Positions 1 through 8,362 of a stretch of 64,000 nt of DNA are shown here, in pieces. A program made the translations under genes and the position numbers. Source of the DNA: an uncultured Eubacteriales bacterium (lineage in GTDB: Bacteria; Bacillota; Clostridia; Oscillospirales; QAMX01); assembly GCA_934546935.1 (NCBI GenBank), contig CAKTEH010000008.1:1-64000 (forward strand). Direction: 5' to 3'. The notes below the pieces were generated by a model that saw only the letters and a program-made list of their open reading frames with translations, ran no database searches and was not told the DNA's origin. Every line of letters begins with the position of its first letter. Positions within the stretch are counted from its first letter, which is position 1.

Positions 1-77
1 GAACACGGTAGTTAAGCTCTTCAGTGCCTACGATACTTGGACGGAGACGTCCCGGGAAAATTGGTCGGCGCCGACAC
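1..77 (+). rRNA. rrf: 5S ribosomal RNA, 3' part (5' end outside window)
   Basis: The window opens inside a 5S rRNA. The segment GAACACGGTAGTTAAGCTC, then the GATACTTGG and CCGGGAAAA-type blocks and the GTCGGCGCCGAC end, follow the bacterial 5S consensus for roughly its last two thirds. The end is placed just before the terminator hairpin at 81. The rest of the rRNA operon would lie to the left. Confidence 0.9.
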
Positions 78-80
78 AAA

Positions 81-110
81 GCCTCTGATTATTATCAGAG
101 GCTTTTTTGT
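81..110 (+). terminator. Intrinsic terminator of the rRNA operon
   Basis: The 9-bp stem GCCTCTGAT/ATCAGAGGC (81-89 with 94-102) has a 4-base loop and is followed by TTTTTTGTTT. It ends the 5S transcript. The convergent mreB-like gene stops at 115, so the hairpin may also end that transcript, though the U-tract is poor in that direction. Confidence 0.9.
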
Positions 111-114
111 TTCT

Positions 115-1143
115 TTAGCTCAGATGTAAAAGCAGCTTTTTTCTTTCTAGATGAATTGCGCCAGGGGCCATGCTGCGCAAACTTTCTGCAAGTTTTCCCA
201 GTCCAAATGCAACGCAGGAAACGCAGTCATCTGCAATGTGCACTTTGATGCCTGTATACCTGTGGATATATTCATCCAGTCCCCACAACAGGCTTCCGCC
301 CCCTGCGAGTGTAATCCCATCCCGGTTGATATCGACCAGCAATTCCGGAGGCGTTTTCTCCAGAACCGAATGGATGTTTTCGATAATGCGTCCGCCAACT
401 TCTTCAAAAGCGAGACAGGTTTCGTTCGATGTAATTTCACAGTCTCCTATGAAGCTTCCGTTTAGATCTCTGCCTTGTATGCGGATTTTTTTTTCTTCTG
501 GCCGGGGAAGGATGCAGCCTATTTGGACTTTTATTTCCTCGGCAATTCGTTTCCCGATTAGGATACCGCGGTTTTTGCGCAGATACCGGATAAGAGCTTC
601 GTCAAAGCTTTCACCTCCTATTCTAGTGGAAGCAGATTCTACAATTCCACCCAGTGAAAGGACTGCAATATCGCTGCTTCCTCCGCCGATGTCCAAAATG
701 GCACGGCCTTCCGGCCTGGAAAAGTCTAATCCTGCACCGATCGCTGCGGCAAGTGCAGTTTCTACTAAGAATACCCGTCGCGCGCCTGCTGCTGCTCCTG
801 CATCCAGCAAAGCGCGTTCTTCCAGCTGCGTTATTGAAGCGGGTACTGCGAAAATGACTTCGGGTTTTGTAAGGCGATGCGCACAGATTTTTTTCATATA
901 TACACACAGCATTTCCCTACACATTTCGTAATCAGAGATTACCCCGCCTTTGATGGGCTTCAGTGCGCTGATGCTTCCGGGTGTTCGCTCGAGCATTTGC
1001 TCAGCTTCCCTACCGATTGCAATAATGCGCCCATTTTCACGTTCTACTGCGAGAACGGAAGGCTCCCGCAATACAATTCCTTTTTTTCTTTCAAAAATCA
1101 GAATGGAACTGCTTCCGAGGTCGATCCCCAGTGCTTTTGGCAT
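115..1143 (-). CDS. mreB: MreB/Mbl-family rod-shape actin homologue
   Basis: 342 aa, the usual MreB length. It starts MPKALGIDLGSSSILIF, the phosphate-1 loop of the actin/Hsp70 ATPase fold, and has the phosphate-2 loop LDIGGGSSDIAV near residue 160, the adenosine motif TLAGGGSLLWGLD near 290 and the PPELLVDI segment typical of MreB/Mbl. The open frame extends upstream to 1497, but the ATG at 1143 has an AGGAAGGGAG ribosome binding site and gives the conserved N-terminus. Family members polymerise under the membrane and guide lateral cell-wall synthesis. It stands apart from mreCD (15520-16960), so it could be the main mreB or an mbl/mreBH paralogue. A hairpin separates it from comF upstream. 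Confidence 0.92.
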   Translation of the reverse strand: MPKALGIDLGSSSILIFERKKGIVLREPSVLAVERENGRIIAIGREAEQMLERTPGSISALKPIKGGVISDYEMCREMLCVYMKKICAHRLTKPEVIFAVPASITQLEERALLDAGAAAGARRVFLVETALAAAIGAGLDFSRPEGRAILDIGGGSSDIAVLSLGGIVESASTRIGGESFDEALIRYLRKNRGILIGKRIAEEIKVQIGCILPRPEEKKIRIQGRDLNGSFIGDCEITSNETCLAFEEVGGRIIENIHSVLEKTPPELLVDINRDGITLAGGGSLLWGLDEYIHRYTGIKVHIADDCVSCVAFGLGKLAESLRSMAPGAIHLERKKLLLHLS

Positions 1144-1162
1144 AAAAACTCCCTTCCTGTCG

Positions 1163-1199
1163 AGAAAAGCCACGGTTTTTAAAACCGTGGCTTGTCTTT
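1163..1199. terminator. Hairpin between comF and mreB
   Basis: The stem AGCCACGGTTTT/AAAACCGTGGCT (about 1166-1192) is flanked by GTCTTTTTTC on the plus strand and only four U residues in the minus direction. Leftward comF transcripts reach it first. It is probably a weak terminator or attenuator, since I see no convincing separate promoter between it and mreB. Confidence 0.6.
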
Positions 1200-1201
1200 T
1201 T

Positions 1202-1870
1202 TCATTTGTTATCTTTTCCGCCTGTACCGTGTGCAAGTGCAATACAGTAGACGTAAGCAGCTCCGGCTTGATAGAGTGTTTTTGCACACTCGCAAAGCGT
1301 TGCGCCTGTTGTAACAATATCATCGACCAGAAGAATGCGTGCGCCACGTATCCGTTCCGGATGAATTGTACAATACACGCCATGGACATTTCGGGATCTG
1401 TCCAACGCACCAAGTTTTGCCTGTTGACGATTGTGCTTACGTTTTCGCAGTGTTCCCACAAGTGGGATTGCGCTTGCGCGGGATAATTCGGAAGCAAGAA
1501 GCTTTGATTGATCGTAGGTACGGCGCATATGGCGAATTGGGCTAATCGGAGCCCAGCTGATGAAATCTACATGCGTACGCTTTTCTAATGCAGGCAGCAT
1601 AAAATGCGCCAACCCGCGTGCGTATTGCGGCATACCTGAAAATTTAAAGCGCAGCAGTGCCAGCCGTACTTCATCCCGATAGTCCAACGCGTATTCACAT
1701 TTGCCGTATGTCCCGGGAAGCAGGATTTGCTGAATGCCGGAAGCTTCGTACTTATAAAGGCAGTCCGGACAGATCAAGAGCCGGTGTTCATCATCAATGT
1801 CCCGCCTGCAAAACATACAGCGTGGAGGATAAAATAAATTGACAAGCTTTCTGATATAAAGATAACTCAT
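1202..1870 (-). CDS. comF: ComF-family phosphoribosyltransferase-like protein
   Basis: 222 aa. The N-terminus carries a CxxC...CxxC zinc-binding pair (PPRCMFCRRD near residue 18, ICPDC near 34). The C-terminal half is a type I phosphoribosyltransferase fold whose PRPP-binding loop is visible as ILLVDDIVTTGATL near residue 180. ComF proteins are needed for DNA uptake in naturally competent bacteria, where they act with the ComFA helicase, but most carriers are not known to be competent and no comFA is present here. It overlaps the end of recD2 by four bases (ATGA), so the two are translationally coupled. Confidence 0.93.
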   Translation of the reverse strand: MSYLYIRKLVNLFYPPRCMFCRRDIDDEHRLLICPDCLYKYEASGIQQILLPGTYGKCEYALDYRDEVRLALLRFKFSGMPQYARGLAHFMLPALEKRTHVDFISWAPISPIRHMRRTYDQSKLLASELSRASAIPLVGTLRKRKHNRQQAKLGALDRSRNVHGVYCTIHPERIRGARILLVDDIVTTGATLCECAKTLYQAGAAYVYCIALAHGTGGKDNK

Positions 1871-4077
1871 ACTCCATTAAAAATTGCACGAATCCTGTAG
1901 TGAAGTGCACTGTATCTTTTATGTTGGACGTTATTGGAGACCATTTTTTTGAAAATATCGTCGGAGCCTACAACGACTAGCTGTTGGCGAGCCCGTGTAA
2001 TGGCAGTATAGAGCAGGTTTCGGGATAAAAGCCTGTGGTCCGCTTCGAAAACTGTCAGGACGGTTACAGGGAACTCACTTCCCTGTGCTTTATGTACGGT
2101 GATCGCATAGGCCAGCTCCAATTCAGAAAGCAGTTCCGGCGCATACACAGTTTCACGTTCTTCGTCAAAGCAGACGTGAATTGTTTGGGCTTGCATGTCA
2201 ATATGCGTGATAACGCCGATATCCCCGTTAAAAACCCCGGCCGAAGCTTCGCGGCCGTCAAGATAGCGCAGAAGCAGGGTGTAGTCATTGCGCATCTGCA
2301 TAACACGGTCGCCTTGTCGAAAAAGCCGGTCGCCAAAGCTTAACTCGGATTTTTTCGGAGATGGGGGGTTTAGTGCCTCCTGCAGTGCACGGTTGAGCGC
2401 TACTGTACCAGATTCACGTCTTTTTGAAGGGCAGATTACCTGGATTTGGGAAGGGTCGATTTTAAAATAGGCAGGTAGCCGTTTAACGCAAAGTTCGACA
2501 ACAGTCGCTGCGATTTCTGCCGGGTTGCTGCGCTTCATATAGAAAAAGTCCCCGCTGCTTTTCAATTCCGGCATATGCCCTTCATTGACTTCGTGTGCCG
2601 TAAGAACGATGCGGCTTTGCTGCGCCTGGCGAAAGATGGTTTGCAGGCGAACGATAGGAATGCAGCCGCATGCGATCAGATCTTTCAGTACGTTTCCCGG
2701 GCCAACTGCTGGGAGTTGGTCGGGGTCACCGACAAGAACCAGGCTGCATTGCTGTGGAAGCGCATGCAGCAGCGCTTCAAACAGGGGAAGGTCAACCATG
2801 GACAGCTCGTCCACAATGAGCAGATCGGCATCAATGGGATTTTCCTCATCTCTGGCAAATTCACATGTGCTTTCCTCTTCAGAAAATAAGGTTTCCAATA
2901 GCCTGTGAAGCGTCTTCGCTTCTGTGCCGCACAGCTCTCCTAAACGTTTGGCGGCCCTGCCTGTCGGTGCAGCCAGGACAACGCGCAAGCCATCTGCCTG
3001 CGCTATATCCAATATCGCCCGAACCGTAGTTGTCTTCCCGGTCCCAGGCCCGCCGGTGAGCACCATAAGCGGTTTGCTTGTCCCCAGCAGGATTGCTTCG
3101 CGTTGATCTGCGTCATAGCAGATTCCGGCATGCAGCTGCGCCTGCTCCAGAAGCTCTTCAGAGATCTTGCGAGATGGGCGGGCGGCCATCTCTGAGACGG
3201 CATGGGCGCAAAAACATTCCGCCTCATACATTTCAGCGAGGTAACAGGCATCTACCGTCCCTAAAGCCTCGCGTACAATCTCTCCGCGTTGGCATAAGCG
3301 CGTAAGCGCTTCTTCCATGTACTTTGTATCTCCCAGATCCAGCATCCCGGACGCTGCTTGGCAGAGCTTCCCTGCCGGAAGAAAGACATGGCCGTTTGCC
3401 ATATTGTGAAAAAGGACGAAGCGCAGCGCTGCTTCAAACCGCTGCGGTGCATCGTCCGCGATGCCCATACTCCGCGCAAAATCGTCTGCCACTGCGAAGG
3501 TAACTCCAAAATAGGGATCAACCAGCACATAGGGATTGGCTTCAATCTGCGCCAGCGCCTGCATGCCATAGCGTCGGTAAATCCGCAGGCCGGTTTCCTG
3601 TGAAAGGCCATTTTCTGATATAAATTCCAGCATTCGGCGCAGCGCCATGCGCGCCCGGAACTGTTCCCCGATTTTTTCGGCGCGTGCTTCGGTAAAACCG
3701 CGGATATCCATCAGGCGTTCGGGCGAATTGAGCAGGATATCCAGGCTTTCCATTCCGAATTTTTCCACAATACGCCGTGCTGTTGCTGGACCGACACCTT
3801 CTAATACGCCGCTTGCCAGATAATCCGCAACATCGTCCGGCTCCTGCGGCAGCCATCGCTCAAAGCGGATCGCCTTAAATTGTACGCCATAGCTGCGGTG
3901 CTGTCCCCAATAGCCATACAGTTCGAAATACTCGCCCGGCGCGGCATAGGGGATTGTCCCGACGACAGTCACGGTTCCGTTTTCCCCTGAAGCCAGCTTC
4001 ATGACGGTATAGCCATTATTTGCGTTTGAAAAGATGACCGACAAGACCCGGCCTTCCAGATGTTCGCAGTTGTCCAT
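1867..4077 (-). CDS. recD2: RecD2-type 5'-3' DNA helicase
   Basis: 736 aa, typical for RecD2, the stand-alone SF1B helicase found in bacteria without RecBC. In order: an N-terminal beta domain, a tandem helix-hairpin-helix region (GVLEGVGPATARRIVEKFG), Walker A GGPGTGKTTT near residue 330, Walker B DELSMVD near 410, GDPDQLPAVGPG, and the C-terminal motif ITVHKAQGSEF. The family unwinds DNA and acts in repair and replication-stress tolerance. The frame is open to 4170, but the ATG at 4077 has a GGGGGAAG ribosome binding site and fits the family N-terminus. It is followed without a gap by comF. The stretch 4078-4393 upstream holds no gene I can support. Confidence 0.96.
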   Translation of the reverse strand: MDNCEHLEGRVLSVIFSNANNGYTVMKLASGENGTVTVVGTIPYAAPGEYFELYGYWGQHRSYGVQFKAIRFERWLPQEPDDVADYLASGVLEGVGPATARRIVEKFGMESLDILLNSPERLMDIRGFTEARAEKIGEQFRARMALRRMLEFISENGLSQETGLRIYRRYGMQALAQIEANPYVLVDPYFGVTFAVADDFARSMGIADDAPQRFEAALRFVLFHNMANGHVFLPAGKLCQAASGMLDLGDTKYMEEALTRLCQRGEIVREALGTVDACYLAEMYEAECFCAHAVSEMAARPSRKISEELLEQAQLHAGICYDADQREAILLGTSKPLMVLTGGPGTGKTTTVRAILDIAQADGLRVVLAAPTGRAAKRLGELCGTEAKTLHRLLETLFSEEESTCEFARDEENPIDADLLIVDELSMVDLPLFEALLHALPQQCSLVLVGDPDQLPAVGPGNVLKDLIACGCIPIVRLQTIFRQAQQSRIVLTAHEVNEGHMPELKSSGDFFYMKRSNPAEIAATVVELCVKRLPAYFKIDPSQIQVICPSKRRESGTVALNRALQEALNPPSPKKSELSFGDRLFRQGDRVMQMRNDYTLLLRYLDGREASAGVFNGDIGVITHIDMQAQTIHVCFDEERETVYAPELLSELELAYAITVHKAQGSEFPVTVLTVFEADHRLLSRNLLYTAITRARQQLVVVGSDDIFKKMVSNNVQHKRYSALHYRIRAIFNGV

Positions 4078-4393
4078 GTCTTCCCCCAGCTTCGGATATT
4101 CGTGATAAAATCCACAAAACCAATGCGCGCAGGGTAAAATATCCTGCGGCGCTGATCGCATATGCGGCAACAGCTTCCCAAACTACCATCTATTCCGCCC
4201 CCTTCGCCCCAGTATATGCTACAGCTATGTAATGTGCCAAAGAGATCCATATGTATAGGACGGCGGGAATGTGCAAAATGAGGATGGGCAGGAGCTTGAA
4301 GGCATATACAGCGTATACCTGTATTATAACAAAAGCAGAGACTTGTTGCAACAAAGCATCCGTTTTAAAGTTAATGGCCGACATTTTCAATAT

Positions 4394-4423
4394 AAAAAAC
4401 ACCCGGGAGAAGATCCCCCGGGT
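4394..4423 (-). terminator. Intrinsic terminator of ribU
   Basis: Read leftward, the stem ACCCGGG/CCCGGGT (4417-4423 with 4401-4407) is followed by a U-tract (AAAAAA at 4394-4399 on the plus strand). It lies 45 bases past the ribU stop codon. The open frame spanning it is therefore unlikely to be coding. Confidence 0.88.
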
Positions 4424-4468
4424 ATCTGGCAACGCGAACAGTGGAATAAATACCGGATAAAAACGCAC

Positions 4469-5020
4469 CTATGCCTCGCGGCTTTTCAGAAGCGACGGAT
4501 ATATCAGGCGATAAAGGATAAGCGTAATAATAGAATTGACGCCGAACTTGATAATATTAAACGGAAGAATCGCCGGGAAGAGAAGCTGCTTTACGGTGTC
4601 CAACGGGACGCCATACATCGGTGTGAAAATCAGGTTCAGCGGGATCATGATCAGGCAGGCGGCAAGAAAGGCAAGCACGGTTGCCCACAGCGCAGCCCGG
4701 AAACTGCGTTTGAATACCCGGTACAGCAACCCGGAAACACAGACAAATAAACCGGTCGCTAAAAAGTGCATGCAAAATCCGATAACACCGCTTCCTGCGC
4801 TGACGGTCAGCGCCTGGATCGCACTGGCAGCGGCGGTTGCAAGCAGCGCCCAAAGCGGTCCGAACAGGAATCCCAAAAGCATCAGCGGAATGTCGGCCGG
4901 ATCATATTCGAGCCATGCGGCTGCGGGGATAATTGGCAGATGGATGACAGCAATGAGCGCGACGGATAGCGCGATGCACATTGCTGCAATAACGAGTCGC
5001 CTTACATTGATTTTGTTCAT
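4469..5020 (-). CDS. ribU: ECF transporter S component for riboflavin (RibU)
   Basis: 183 aa, very hydrophobic, with about six predicted membrane segments. The sequence AAWLEYDPADIPLML near residue 33 is the typical RibU substrate-side motif. RibU is the membrane-embedded riboflavin-binding subunit that works with the shared EcfT and EcfA ATPases, which are not encoded here. The start at 5020 has a perfect GGAGG ribosome binding site. The upstream FMN riboswitch supports riboflavin as substrate: high FMN should shut the gene off. It is a monocistronic unit with its own promoter (5261-5289) and terminator (4394-4423). Confidence 0.95.
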   Translation of the reverse strand: MNKINVRRLVIAAMCIALSVALIAVIHLPIIPAAAWLEYDPADIPLMLLGFLFGPLWALLATAAASAIQALTVSAGSGVIGFCMHFLATGLFVCVSGLLYRVFKRSFRAALWATVLAFLAACLIMIPLNLIFTPMYGVPLDTVKQLLFPAILPFNIIKFGVNSIITLILYRLIYPSLLKSREA

Positions 5021-5087
5021 AAAAAAACCTCCACACATCGGGGCGTGAAGGGTTGAAAAAGGCGGCAAACCATGCTGGCATGCCAAG

Positions 5088-5210
5088 CTTCTTCCATCCG
5101 GACTATAACCGTCGGCGCCGGACTCAAACCGGACTCAGCCGCACTGCGGCTCGCGGGCTCATGCGCAAAACGCGCCATAACCGCCGGTGGGGATTTGCGC
5201 CCCGCCCCGA
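5088..5210 (-). promoter_or_regulatory. FMN riboswitch (RFN element) controlling ribU
   Basis: On the minus strand the aptamer shows all landmark segments in order: CGGGGCGGGGCGCAAATCCCC, ACCGGCGGT, GAGCCCGCGAGC, the GTCCGG pair around the variable arm, GCCGACGGT, ATAGTCCGGATGGAAGAAG. This matches the RFN consensus almost base for base. Between the aptamer and ribU lies a GC-rich inverted segment followed by CCTTTTTC (about 5055-5085), which could act as the terminator of the expression platform. Confidence 0.96.
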
Positions 5211-5260
5211 AGCTAATTAATTTCTGGTACCGGACGCACGTTGCACCGATACCGTATGTC

Positions 5261-5289
5261 ATTATAACACTTGTATTTTCACATTGCAA
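5261..5289 (-). promoter_or_regulatory. Promoter of the FMN riboswitch-ribU unit
   Basis: Minus-strand TTGCAA, a 17-base spacer and TATAAT. It lies about 50 bases before the RFN aptamer, as expected for its transcription start. Confidence 0.85.
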
Positions 5290-5325
5290 TATCGTTTACG
5301 GGTAAAAATCCGTTTTCCATAAATA

Positions 5326-5931
5326 TCAGGGATTTGTTTCCCCACGTACAGAATCCAAAACGGAAAACAGCGTCTGTCTGTCATAAAGCGCATTCAGTGC
5401 AAGAAAAAGCTCGTTTGCGCTAAGACGTTCGGGAAGAGAGAGCGCGCGGGCCAGCGTGCGCCGTTTCCCGGCTGAATTTTCGCCGCCGGACAGTCCAAGC
5501 GCATAAAATTCTGCTTTGGTAACGCCGCCGCGGCCGCCAGTACTACTTTCTCCGAGAAAGTGCGCACCGCTTCGGCGGACGGATTCCACGATGACCGCGG
5601 CGTCCATACCCTCCACGCCGAGTTTTCCCTCTTTGGAGGCGATCCTTTTTCGTTTCTCTTTTCCATATATATCTGGGATATAGGCATGATACAGCTGCCC
5701 GCTTGGGATTGCGCCTTTGAGATAACGGCGGATCATGAAACCTGCGCCATCGCTGTCAGTAAGGATAACCAGCCCGCGCTGCGCGGCAACTGCGCGAACG
5801 AAACTGAGCCGCTCACGGTCATTTAAGACGGAAAACCCACGGGTTTCCAAAATCAGCGTGTCAAAAATCCCGGAAAGTTTTGCTTTATCATATCGGCCCT
5901 CTACCAGAATTGCTTCCTTAATTCTGTACAT
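5326..5931 (-). CDS. rnmV: Ribonuclease M5 (5S rRNA maturase)
   Basis: 201 aa. It is a Toprim-domain protein with ILVEGRYDKAKL near the start (catalytic Glu) and LTDSDGAGF near residue 62 (the DxD metal site), followed by the RNase M5-specific C-terminal region. RNase M5 trims precursor 5S rRNA together with ribosomal protein L18 in Firmicutes. Two starts are possible: 5931 (GGAG five bases upstream, MYRIKEAILVEG, close to the family norm) or 5958 (MPENTAG..., GGAGG ten bases upstream); I prefer 5931. It lies right after holA and is probably cotranscribed. A 5S rRNA gene lies at the window start. Confidence 0.92.
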   Translation of the reverse strand: MYRIKEAILVEGRYDKAKLSGIFDTLILETRGFSVLNDRERLSFVRAVAAQRGLVILTDSDGAGFMIRRYLKGAIPSGQLYHAYIPDIYGKEKRKRIASKEGKLGVEGMDAAVIVESVRRSGAHFLGESSTGGRGGVTKAEFYALGLSGGENSAGKRRTLARALSLPERLSANELFLALNALYDRQTLFSVLDSVRGETNP

Positions 5932-5960
5932 AGTCGCTCCTGCCGTATTTTCCGGCATAC

Positions 5961-6977
5961 TTAATTTTCCTCCAGCGCGGCGTAACGCATAACAAACAGC
6001 CGGATCAGTTCATAAGGCTGGGCACGTGAAGATTTCAGCGCAGCGTCCGTTTCCATACACAGTACAAGCGCAGCCCGAAGCCGGGATAGGCTGATGCGCG
6101 AAGCACTGGAACGAATACGCCTGGCTATGGAAATATAACGCAGGGAAAGGATTTTCATAATATAATCCTCACCTTTTTGCGCATTTTGAGCAAGGCGGGC
6201 TGCATATAGCTGCCGCAGCTGCCGCGCGATGATTGCCAGTACGGCAATTGCCGGTTCCCCGGCACGTTCCAGGTCGCTGATCTTATCCAGCGCCTGCGCA
6301 TACTTCCCTGCAGTCAGCATATCGCACATTTCAAATACCCTCGCCTCCACAGCCCGTGTGGCAACTGCGTCAATATCTTCCCGGCGGATTGGATCCCGGG
6401 ATGCATAGGCGGAGATTTTTTCAATTTCCAACAAAAGTTCGTTCATATGCGGGGAGCAGAGGAAACACAGATATTCGATATCCTCCCGGCCGATTGTATG
6501 TCCACGGTCGGCAAAGCAGCGTCTGACAAATCCGGCAAGCTCTTCGCCATCCGCCAGCGTGAACTCGGCAAAGACGGCTTTACGTGCGATATCTTTATAT
6601 GCTTTCGTGCGGCGGTCGGGTTTCCATTGCGGATTTTCCATGGAAAACACAACGCAGCACTCTGGATTCAGGGCTTGTATCACTGCGCAGACATCATTTT
6701 TTATCGGATCAAAATCATGGATAAGGATAAACTTACACGCCGCCACAGCCGGAGGCGTGGAGACAGATTCTGCAATTACTTCTGCCGTGACGTGTTCGCG
6801 CAGTTCGATAAAATCCCAAAGTGCGCCGGCATCTGGAACGAGCCGGCGTTTTAAAAAAGAAATTGCGGTTTCCCGCCGGTAGCTTTCCTCGCCGTAAAAG
6901 ACATACAGCGGCTTTAACGGCTTTGTCCGCAGATCCAGAATAAACTGGCGTCCGACGCCGTCGCCTTTTTCTGCCAT
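5961..6977 (-). CDS. holA: DNA polymerase III delta subunit
   Basis: 338 aa. HolA is the clamp-loader subunit that opens the beta clamp. Visible family features are the N-terminal LYVFYGEESYRRETA, SMENPQWKPDRRTKAYKDI near residue 115, the CSPHMNELLLEIEKISAYA lid-type segment near 180, and a C-terminal helical collar domain (LAIIARQLRQLYAARLA). The start has GGAGG eight bases upstream. It is transcribed leftward from a perfect consensus promoter at 7009-7037 and is followed closely by rnmV. Confidence 0.95.
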   Translation of the reverse strand: MAEKGDGVGRQFILDLRTKPLKPLYVFYGEESYRRETAISFLKRRLVPDAGALWDFIELREHVTAEVIAESVSTPPAVAACKFILIHDFDPIKNDVCAVIQALNPECCVVFSMENPQWKPDRRTKAYKDIARKAVFAEFTLADGEELAGFVRRCFADRGHTIGREDIEYLCFLCSPHMNELLLEIEKISAYASRDPIRREDIDAVATRAVEARVFEMCDMLTAGKYAQALDKISDLERAGEPAIAVLAIIARQLRQLYAARLAQNAQKGEDYIMKILSLRYISIARRIRSSASRISLSRLRAALVLCMETDAALKSSRAQPYELIRLFVMRYAALEEN

Positions 6978-7008
6978 AGCGCGCCTCCTTTTTTATGCTT
7001 TTGAGTGC

Positions 7009-7037
7009 ATTATAGCAAAGCAGGCTGCTGCTGTCAA
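7009..7037 (-). promoter_or_regulatory. Consensus SigA-type promoter for holA-rnmV
   Basis: Minus-strand TTGACA, exactly 17 bases, TATAAT: a perfect match to the housekeeping consensus, about 30 bases ahead of the holA start codon. Confidence 0.93.
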
Positions 7038-7146
7038 ACAACCTCCTGTAATTTGGATGCTGCAAAAAATTGGAAGTTGGGGGAGGTCATAAAATCCCAA
7101 TGCCGGTAAAAACTATCGGTAGAGAAAAAAACCGGAGGAAATCGCA

Positions 7147-8256
7147 ATGAAAAGAATCTGTGCGCTTATTTGTGTCTGTGTTATGCTGACCGTATTATCC
7201 GGCGCGGCTATTGACATCCAGCCTGCTGGAGACGGCCTGCGTGGGATCATGCTGTGCACGCTGCCGGAAACAGGCCGGCTTATGTATGGCAAGGATCCGG
7301 TACACTGTGGCCAGGTCGTACTGGCCGAAGACCTTGGGCAGCTTCATTATCTTCCATCGGGCCGTGAACCTGAAGCGTTCGATTATATAGAAGTCTATGA
7401 AAACGGGGAAGCCGGCCCGGTTATTTCCTGTGTACTGGCTTCGGATTACAACGAGGCGCCGCAGGCGTCTGCATGCGTATTGCGTACTTGGCGGAATTTA
7501 ACAGCCTGCGGCGTCTTCCGCGCCAGCGATCCGGATGGGGATGCGCTGGAGTATAAAATTATCGCGTCTCCGACGAAAGGACGCGTATCCTGTATAGGCA
7601 GCGAATTTGTCTATACGCCGTATACCAATAAATCCGGCGACGACAGTTTTACCTATATTGTCCGGGATGCTTACGGCGCCTGGAGTGAGGAAGCGACAGT
7701 CTCTGTAGAAATCCAAAAAAAGGACGCGCCGGTTGAATACAAGGATATGGAGACAAACCGGGCGCAGTATGCTGCTGTCCGGCTTTATGATGAAGGTATT
7801 TATACGGGCGCCTCCTATGGGGGAAGCTATTGCTTTGCACCGGATGAGCCGCTCAGCCGCGGAGAATTTATCGCGATGGCCCTTTCTGCCGCACACATCG
7901 AGCCGACAGTCTGCGCTTCAACGGTTTTTGAGGACAATGATGCCATTCCGGTCTGGGCACGCGGATATATTGCGGCAGCTGCACAGCAGGGCCTGCTGCA
8001 AGGCGGATATGATGAAAGCGGCGCGCTGATATGCCGTGCCGGCGATTCAATTTCTGTTGGAGAAGCGGTGCACGTACTGGAACGGATTTGTGCGGATGCG
8101 TCGAACAATGAGGTGTTTGTCAGCGCCGCTGTGGATCTGCGGCAGCAGGAACAGTCTTTAACCCGCGCGGACGCTGCAGTAATGCTGTGCCGTGTATTGG
8201 ACTTCCAAAAAGACGGGGAAACAATTGGGCTTTTCGGTTGGACAACCGCCGCATAA
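7147..8256 (+). CDS. Exported protein with cadherin-like and S-layer-homology domains
   Basis: 369 aa. It begins with a signal peptide (MKRICALICVCVMLTVLSGAA). A central module with DPDGDALEYKI...VYTPYTNKSGDDSFTYIVRDAYG (about residues 120-190) is a cadherin/bacterial Ig-like repeat of the type often found in large adhesins. The C-terminal part (about 215-360) holds SLH-like repeats, for example LSRGEFIAMAL and SLTRADAAVMLCRVLDF, which would tether the protein to cell-wall polymers. I recognise no enzymatic domain. GGAGG precedes the ATG. It is monocistronic and ends at a strong terminator. A role in cell-envelope structure or surface binding is inference. Confidence 0.82.
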   Translation: MKRICALICVCVMLTVLSGAAIDIQPAGDGLRGIMLCTLPETGRLMYGKDPVHCGQVVLAEDLGQLHYLPSGREPEAFDYIEVYENGEAGPVISCVLASDYNEAPQASACVLRTWRNLTACGVFRASDPDGDALEYKIIASPTKGRVSCIGSEFVYTPYTNKSGDDSFTYIVRDAYGAWSEEATVSVEIQKKDAPVEYKDMETNRAQYAAVRLYDEGIYTGASYGGSYCFAPDEPLSRGEFIAMALSAAHIEPTVCASTVFEDNDAIPVWARGYIAAAAQQGLLQGGYDESGALICRAGDSISVGEAVHVLERICADASNNEVFVSAAVDLRQQEQSLTRADAAVMLCRVLDFQKDGETIGLFGWTTAA

Positions 8257-8297
8257 GCAAACCGCTCCGGGAATTCCCGGAGCGGTTTGCTTATTTT
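8257..8297. terminator. Strong bidirectional terminator
   Basis: A 34-base perfect palindrome (GCAAACCGCTCCGGGAA and its complement, 8257-8290) is followed by TTATTTT. It starts at the stop codon of the SLH gene and also faces the convergent aldo/keto reductase gene. Confidence 0.9.
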
Positions 8298-8362
8298 AAA
8301 TGAAAATTGATAAAAGTGCCCTGCTTTTTGCTTTAAAGGCCCTCGCATGGTGGGAGAGGAGC

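Noticed and set aside
4190..4468. Hydrophobic 92-codon minus-strand frame downstream of ribU
   Set aside because: It runs through the ribU terminator hairpin, has no ribosome binding site, and its end is not conserved-looking.
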